Below, in pieces: positions 57,640 through 64,000 of a DNA stretch of 64,000 bases (positions are counted from its first letter, which is position 1; each line of letters begins with the position of its first letter). The notes under the pieces were generated by a model. It saw only the letters and a program-made list of their open reading frames with translations. It was not told where the DNA came from and made no database searches. This DNA comes from Adiantum capillus-veneris (lineage: Eukaryota > Streptophyta > Polypodiopsida > Polypodiales > Pteridaceae): contig CM043970.1 of NCBI GenBank assembly GCA_014529385.2, forward strand, positions 62,917,496-62,981,495, read 5' to 3'. A program made the position numbers and the translations under genes.

Positions 57640-59605
57640 GGCCTAGAGGTAGAAACAGAGACAGAGTGAGGGATCTGCTCTTTCTTTACACACACAGAAG
57701 AGGGGATAATAGAATATAGAGGGAGCCCTGCGTCAAGAAGATACGCCCTAAATACACACACGCATACGCAGAACGGAAAACATGGGAAAATCTGAGCTGG
57801 GTCCCGCGCGCTTACGCCCCTCGCACGCAACTCAGCCAGCAAGTGCTGCTTGCAGCGAGCTCAAGACACAAGTAGAACAAGCTTGTATAGTGGGATTTGA
57901 AGAATTGCTGCAGAAGGATAGAGAGAAGGAAGCTCGGTGGCTGAGGCGGAGCAAAGCTTTACGGTGTACTGATGAGAAGAGGGAGAAGCTGGCAATGCGA
58001 CCGTTTAAGCAAGGGAGATGGAGGGAGTATGAGAACCGTGTGAGTGCGCGGTGTATGCGTGTGGCAATGCGAGAGGGGGAAAGGGCCGGGGCAGAGAGGG
58101 GCCGTTGATGCCTGCAAGAAGATATTACGATATCCATCGGCCAACACGGATCGAGCTAACATGGCCATGGGGCTCACCGCGACAGGGAAGGCCTAGGCTA
58201 GACGCACAAAGAAATGGCATCAGTATGGTGTTCGTTGCACGTGGCACCGTAGAGCTGTCGAGGGTCCCACATGTCTATCTGTAACTCGTCGGTTGGTTTG
58301 ATGGTGCTCGCCCAAAAAGCGTAAAACGGCCCTTGTTCTTGTCGGCGGCGCAGCAGGTCCGGACCAATGTGAATCCTCATCTCTTTCAAGAAACCTGTAG
58401 CCCTGTACCCGTTCCCACGGGCCACGTCTTTCTAATGATATCTTTTCCAACCTTCCCAAACGAATCCCAAGTTCCAACTTCCAAACATCCAACTTTTTTG
58501 AAGTTTCAACTTTCCCCTTGTAGCAACCTGCAGCGTTGCACCCCCCAAGAACATTTTTTTAGAGGAGGCAGTTCACATGAGGCTGAGGTTCGCAACTAGT
58601 CGGCAACCAGTTTTGCGAACTTTTCAAGTGTCTATGGGAGGTTGCCAAAGAAAAACGAAAAACTAGTTCGCAACCAGTTGCAATGCTGCTTCAAGGGGAG
58701 GGAGGGTGGAGCGGGTAGGGAACCACACAAAAAGATGAGAAGAGGAGGTGGGCACTTCATTTTCGTCCAATAAGGTGCAGGGCATGTCTGTTGAAGCATG
58801 GAATAGGCTGGTGGCAGATTGCCACGGGAACTAGTTAATTATTGGTTGCAGGTTGCCCACAAGTTCGCAACCCCCCTGCCACGTGAACAACACCTTAACC
58901 ATTCAGATTGAGATAAGCACTCTAGCATGGGGCTAGGTCCCCTTGGTTTGTGCTCCTACACACCTTTGAGGTCATGCATTTACCATTAAGTGAGCATCAT
59001 TAATGCCATTAACTTGGCAAGGGATACAATGGATGTCCCTCCCTGAGCATATAATCATTCAATTGCCTTCAGTACGTGGGATTTGGCAAATCCCCTCCCC
59101 CATCGATCTCTCATCATCTCCAATGCCCCTCTTCTTCCTAACATTCTCACTTTCAATCCATTGGTCCGTTGAGTCGTCCCTCGTGAGTGGGTTGACAAAC
59201 TTTAAGACGCCTTTCACTTAGGATCTCAAGGCCACTTTCACCATGGTGGGCAAGTGGAAAGGATCCAAGCTGTTGGAGTCAGCCCCTATGGGGTCTCCCC
59301 TCTACCTACCGAAGAGCTTCTCCGCCAAGAAGGCGAGAGAATTGCTTGCAACCAACTCTAAGTCTCAGAGAGATAAGCCCAGCTTACATAGAAAACGTTG
59401 AACCATACCTTGAAGCTAAGGGCTTTGGTAGGATTGTTAGTTGGTCCTAGATACTCGTTCGAAATGTTGAAACAGTGGATACAGATCAATTAGAAAAATT
59501 GTGGAGCCAAGATAGAGACCACTCATCCCTCCCTAAAAAATCCTTGCCTCTGTATTTTTTTTTGTAAACCATAAGAGCGGGAAATTGCATTAGAAAATCA
59601 AAATG
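57640..59605. other. Upstream region of the ERD4-like gene; no second gene supported
   Basis: The minus-strand promoter and 5' untranslated region of the channel gene should lie here. A TATA-like string 'tctatattct' (minus strand) occurs about 75 bp before the ATG, with a CT-rich stretch after it; both are weak evidence. A plus-strand 108-codon frame (57,782-58,108), highly charged and GC-rich, has no recognised domain and probably arises by chance. Beyond 58,200 nothing is recognised. Confidence 0.5.
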
Positions 59606-61207
59606 TGTAATGGAATTGGCCTATTTAACTTGAGAGTAGCGGAAAATTAATGAGAGTACTTTTGAGAAATAACTTTGTGAGCATAACGGGTGAACATAAT
59701 TGAAGATAGCAACATAATCATAGCAATTAGTTAACTTGGCATGAACAATACTTTTGCAAGAGAGAGAATTTAGAGAACATGACAACAGTTGAGGACCGGA
59801 TTTATGTGGAGTCGGTCCCCCCTCCAATAGGCATTTGTATTATGATTTCTCGCATTAAGAGAGACTTGTTACAATACATTCTTTGTGTTCCTTGTGACCT
59901 AGGTGATGCAATGAAGATGGAAAGCTTCGTGCATCACAAACATAATCATAAACTTGAAGAAAGCTTTAACTATCCCAAGACCTCAAACACCTTCGAAGGT
60001 GAAGAGAGCTAGCAGGGAATGAGGGTAGGGAAGAGAAGAAACATTTCATAGGAGAAAGAATTAGTTCCTCACTTATCATACTCTTGTTGCTAGCATACAT
60101 AATAGCATAGTAATGAAGAAGAAGGAGATGGCAAGCTTAAGCATTGAAGCATGGCTCTTGGTTGGATTTGCACTCCATAGCCAAGAGTGTTGGTGTAGGC
60201 TCTCAACCTCTACTTGCTTGGAGAGGGAGCTCTTGCACTTTGCATAGCACACAATGAGAGTGTTTGTGAGTGTGTGTGGGTGAGTATACCCCTCAAGCAA
60301 GCCCCCTCCTTGCTAGGTCGACCCCTCCTTCTAGCTCATAGCTGAAGCTCATTGGCTCTTGCCAAGCCTAGCCAATCACAAGCTTGGGCCATTTCTAGCA
60401 TTAGGTGTAGGCTTGGGACAAGTGTCCCCCTTTCCCCTTTGAGAGAGAGGACTTGATAAATGCAAAAACAATTAGATAATTCAAGTAATTTATCATTGGA
60501 CCCCTTTGAAGCTTAGCCAATAGGCTTCAAGCAACACATGAAGGTAACATGGGTAGGGACCTAACATGTGTCCTTGCTCCCTCTTCAAGTTGGGGCTTCC
60601 CTTGTGTGTGTGTGAGTGTGTGTTCTCTATCTAATCCCTAGGAAAAGGGCTCGCCCCCCCCTCTTGTAGGGATGCTTTTGACTTTAGGTGTTCAAGCACC
60701 TTACTCACCAAGCATGACAAAGCACTTGAACTAGGGGGTATTCCCACAAGCATCTCAGGCAAGCATGTAAAGGCACCTCAAGCACCTTAATCGAGCGGCA
60801 AGTCAAGCACCTCAAGCATGGAGTAAGTCAAGCACCTCAAGCACCTTAATCAAGCACCTCAAGCAGGACAAGAACGACAAGCACCTCAAGCAGGACAAGC
60901 ACCTCGAGCTTGGGCCGGGTTCCCACCTCAAGCTCAGTCCTAGCTTACCTAAGGTCAAAGGACTTTTACACACATTATTGGAGGTCTTCAATGAAGCTAA
61001 CCCTAAGGTCTTATGCTCCATTGGTTAGCCTTGCTCTTTGATAGACCATCTCCCATTTGGGCCCCTTTACCATTGGCCCCGTGTTGAGATAGATCTATAA
61101 GCACATATCTATATCTTAACACTTGTTTCCGTTTATTCTCCCACATTAAGTGATCAATTTAATATGAGAAAATCATTTGGGTTGGTTAGATATTAGATTT
61201 TATGACA
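59606..61207 (-). repeat. Solo LTR of the chromovirus family
   Basis: 1602 bp collinear with the LTR at 40,975-42,560, with the same TGTAA...TGACA ends on the plus strand. It is flanked by perfect AAATG duplications at 59,601-59,605 and 61,208-61,212, with no internal region. This is the product expected from recombination between the two LTRs of one element. A tandem array of about nine 'caagcacct' type units at 60,690-60,910 is not in the other copy. Confidence 0.92.
60690..60910. repeat. Tandem CAAGCACCT-type repeat inside the solo LTR
   Basis: Short units 'caagcacctcaagca', with variants 'aagcaccttaatc' and 'aagcaggacaag', repeat many times. The corresponding place in the 40.9-42.6 kb copy has unrelated non-repeated text. 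Confidence 0.88.
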
Positions 61208-61511
61208 AAATGTTATAGAAAGTGGAGCTCAGAAGGTTGCCACTAGCCAATGTCAAATACAAGGGGGGTTTCGTAGACCCGAACAATCAATCATTACTCT
61301 TTGTGTTGAAGTCCCCATAGATGGCATTGATTATTTTAAGTGTGGACCAATGAATGGTCATGAACTCTCTCATGTGCTTGTTCAAGTGGACAAAGACTTT
61401 CACTCCCGAAGTCTTACTTTGACAAACTACCCTATATGGGTTGAGTTCTCGTATCTACTATTTCACGATCAAAATCATCTAAATGCCATATCCTCCTCCT
61501 TATGTAAATTC

Positions 61512-61791
61512 TGTTAAAGTTATAGCATCTCAAGTGAATAGCCCAGTGTGATCCTAAGATTTATTTTGTCATTAGGTAGTTTTACTTATTTGACAAGATT
61601 CTGGGTAGGACAATATACTGAAGGGGTTACTTAAGACCCCCAAGCCAATATATAAACACACTTAGCCTCTATTCTATTATGATCTATTTCATTGCCTAGT
61701 TGGTTGGTTCAACAATATCTCTCTCTCGCTTTATCTCTCTCATGTATTCTCTCCCTTCTCATTGTACGCTTTTGCATTGTCGACTTTGACA
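61512..61791 (+). repeat. Probable copia-type 5' LTR
   Basis: A TG...CA segment (TGTTAAAG...TTTGACA) of 280 bp holds a TATA box (TATATAAA near 61,650) and a CT-rich end. It abuts a copia primer-binding site. The start is a best guess. No downstream gag or pol and no second LTR are seen, so the element is truncated or decayed. Confidence 0.6.
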
Positions 61792-61805
61792 TGGTATCAA
61801 AGCAC
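61792..61805 (+). other. Copia-type primer-binding site
   Basis: TGGTATCAAAGCAC directly follows the LTR end; a one-base variant of the initiator-Met tRNA complement. Confidence 0.7.
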
Positions 61806-62418
61806 AAGGCTTGTTGACCTTGGGAGGGGAGTTGCATTCAGAAGATGAAACGGAAGTAGAAGCTTTGCAGTAGCAGCATTTTAGGAGCCTCGGCGTGGCA
61901 TTTTGATAGGCACTAGCAAGAGAAGCAAGGCCAACAAGAGGCTTCACCATGGCATTTTAAAACGCTAGAGCCTAGCAGCTAAGGGTCTTGGCCAGCAGGT
62001 TTCCCAAGCATAAATCTAGGCCTACAACAACATTTCAAGATGCAAGCATCGATTGGGGCTACTCTTGGCTATGTTTTGAAACATCGATGGCGCAAGGAAA
62101 AGAGATGATACGTTTTGAGATGTCGATTTCGTAGGAAGAGGAGCTTGCCATCTAGATTTTGAGACACGGACAATATTGGGCATTGATCTTGTGTTGGGGT
62201 TTAGACCAACTAAGCGAAAACCCATCACTAACCACCACTAACCTTATTCATTGATATATAATAGAATAAGGAGCTGTCCACACTGAGTTCCACCCACTCT
62301 ATCTATCGGCTCTTTTGCTCACTCGCACTCCGCACGCACTGCGTATTCTAGAAGTGATATCAGACCTCAGAGCAAAGGCCTTGTGGAGAGCTCAGAGTGG
62401 GGGGGGGGGGGGGGGGGG

Positions 62419-62475
<57 letters not shown>

Positions 62476-64000
62476 AAAATTCAGGCCCACATGCAGGCAG
62501 TTTTAGGTCTAATTTTAGTTTTAATTGTTGTGCAGCTTCTTCACCATGTCGGGAGTATTTCCATCAGGTATCCTGGATTTTTTTACGTCCCTTTCAAATA
62601 CATTTATTCTCTTAGAATCTCCATATAAGCAACATAACAAAAGGTAGTTGTCAGCCAACATTTGCGGCTTTAGAATTGACTCTCAATGCTTCTTGGCTTA
62701 CGATATCGATTAGGGGTTTTTTTAAACAATCAATCTTCTTACATCTATTGATCTTTGGCATTACTTGTGCCCTTGCCATTGACTATGTACCTCTAACAAT
62801 CATCATACGACATCGACAAACACACTTGTAGGTATTCTTTGTATCGACACTCGTATGCTCTATTCGGCATACACACACACACTCTTCAACATCGACCAGA
62901 GAGTGCGATGGTGTGTTTGAGGGCTAGCACGAAGTATTCTTGGAGTGGGAGTGCGCCTTTTTCTCTCATAGAGTCTCCCGAGAGATTGTTTTCCCGAGCA
63001 CATTTCTCAAAGGTGAAGTTTTCATCAGCATCGGCATCACAAATGGTATTAGCATTGGAGTTCTAATTGAGGTCTCCGTTCTTGTTGAGGTGTAGATTTC
63101 AATAATGACTTTCTAGGTGGAGTTTACTTATCAAAGACAACTACTTTTTTGCAAACACAGGTGTATTGTGCTCTCCATGCATTTTGAGAGCAGTTTTGGA
63201 TTGCCATATGCGTTTTGGGCCATGATGTATGTTTTCTGTGGTATTGCTTATATGTAGCTATTGATGGCTTCTGAGAGATAGCTCTCAAATATAGATTTGA
63301 ATGCATAGGGGTAGTCACAGGTTCTTTTGACACAGTAGATCTGTAAGCATCTTTGGAGTTTACAATCACTTCAATTCTAGTGGAGTTTTATGCGTATGGA
63401 TTATGCGTATGTTGACACAGATTTTGTGTTGTGAGCTCTGCTGAGAGTGTTTACTCCTCATAGGGACATGAGTTTTATGATTTTATTGCACACTTGCTGG
63501 CACCTATTTGAGTGTGTACCCTACACTTAGCAATGCTTGTTATGACCATTGTAGCTGTGTTGTAGATATTGTGTAAGGTCTCTACTTTCAAATTGCACAC
63601 AATTTCTATTACGCATTTGTATTTTTTTGAACCATCACTCCTTATTTAAGATATTCGAGTTCAAATTATGAATCGTAGGTTGAGAAAACCTAGAAATTAA
63701 AATTTACGCTACAAAATTCTGACATGTTTAGCTATATGAATCACTAACTAACTTATTGCAAGACTTATTTACTGATTGTAGAATTTTCTTTTACTACTGT
63801 ACACTTAATATAAGACTGTAAAGTTTAACTTAAAAATGTAAAGTAAATTATCATTAAGGAAATAAATAAAATAATTATAAAGACAAAAGAATACACAGGG
63901 ATGACAAGTAAGGGCACATGGATCACATAGGAGGGGACAAAGTGGGACACACTGTCACATGAAAAAGGAGAGGCTACTCTTGACTAATCTTAATGAGGGG
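61806..64000. other. No recognised gene
   Basis: Short frames only. The segment from about 62,192 (TGTTGGGG) to 62,365, where 'tgatatcag' and later 'cagagc' occur, resembles the end of another copia LTR with a damaged primer site, but its ends cannot be set. The rest to 64,000 is A/T-rich with no feature. Confidence 0.4.
62398..62474. repeat. Poly-G followed by (AG)n
   Basis: A G run of more than 20 bp passes into about 54 bp of GA repeat. Confidence 0.97.

Noticed and set aside
57782-58108. 108-codon frame divergent from the ERD4-like gene
   Set aside because: GC-rich, highly charged, no domain; probably the gene's own upstream region.
62192-62365. A further copia LTR with primer-binding site
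   Set aside because: TGTTGGGG start and a 'tgatatcag' site are suggestive, but the end and a second copy are missing.

Overview
The window reads as nuclear DNA of a land plant with a large, repeat-rich genome. It holds one intact-looking spliced gene, a seven-exon ERD4/CSC1-like (OSCA family) channel gene on the minus strand. It also holds an unusually dense set of dinucleotide microsatellites and several kinds of plant retrotransposon (LINE, Ty1/copia, Ty3/gypsy, chromovirus). The species cannot be fixed from the sequence; the abundance of compound TG/AG tracts is distinctive but not diagnostic. No rRNA, tRNA, CRISPR or prokaryotic feature was seen.

Layout. 1-3.6 kb: microsatellite-rich DNA with no supported gene. 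3.6-9.1 kb: a decayed L1-type LINE on the minus strand (ORF1 with DUF4283-like region and zinc knuckle, endonuclease, reverse transcriptase, zf-RVT). 10.5-11.0 kb: a minus-strand gag fragment of a gypsy element related to the big one at 15-33 kb. 12.2-14.7 kb and 38.3-39.3 kb: probably the two halves of an old gag-like sequence split by a copia element. 14,736-38,281: a Ty1/copia element with matching 227-bp LTRs. Its 5' untranslated region is split by an 18.35-kb Ty3/gypsy element (15,244-33,593) with a perfect 5-bp target duplication, TACGG.

The 18-kb gypsy element is the most interesting object. Besides decayed gag, protease, RT, RNase H and integrase it carries (a) a perfect 24-bp palindrome repeated in the 5' leader and in the 3' non-coding part, with four copies at about 285-bp spacing; (b) an in-frame tandem duplication (period about 375 bp) of the integrase zinc-binding (H2C2) module; (c) a second retropepsin-like domain after the integrase; and (d) an extra sense ORF region of about 2.1 kb between pol and the 3' LTR that matches no family I recognise. 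Size, primer-binding site and extra ORF point to the Tat/Athila/Ogre side of plant Ty3/gypsy.

40,975-46,361: a minus-strand chromovirus remnant with one 1.59-kb LTR, pol domains and a chromodomain, but no recognisable gag or second LTR. 59,606-61,207: a solo LTR of the same family flanked by AAATG target duplications. 61,512-61,805: a copia LTR with adjoining primer-binding site. 46-53 kb: non-coding DNA with several independent tandem duplications and minisatellites. 53,945-57,639: the ERD4-like gene, whose first intron holds a roughly 160-bp CT/GT microsatellite. 62-64 kb: a poly-G/AG tract and otherwise nothing recognised.

The only probable functional cellular gene is the channel gene. 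All transposon genes seen carry stops, frameshifts or active-site changes and look dead.
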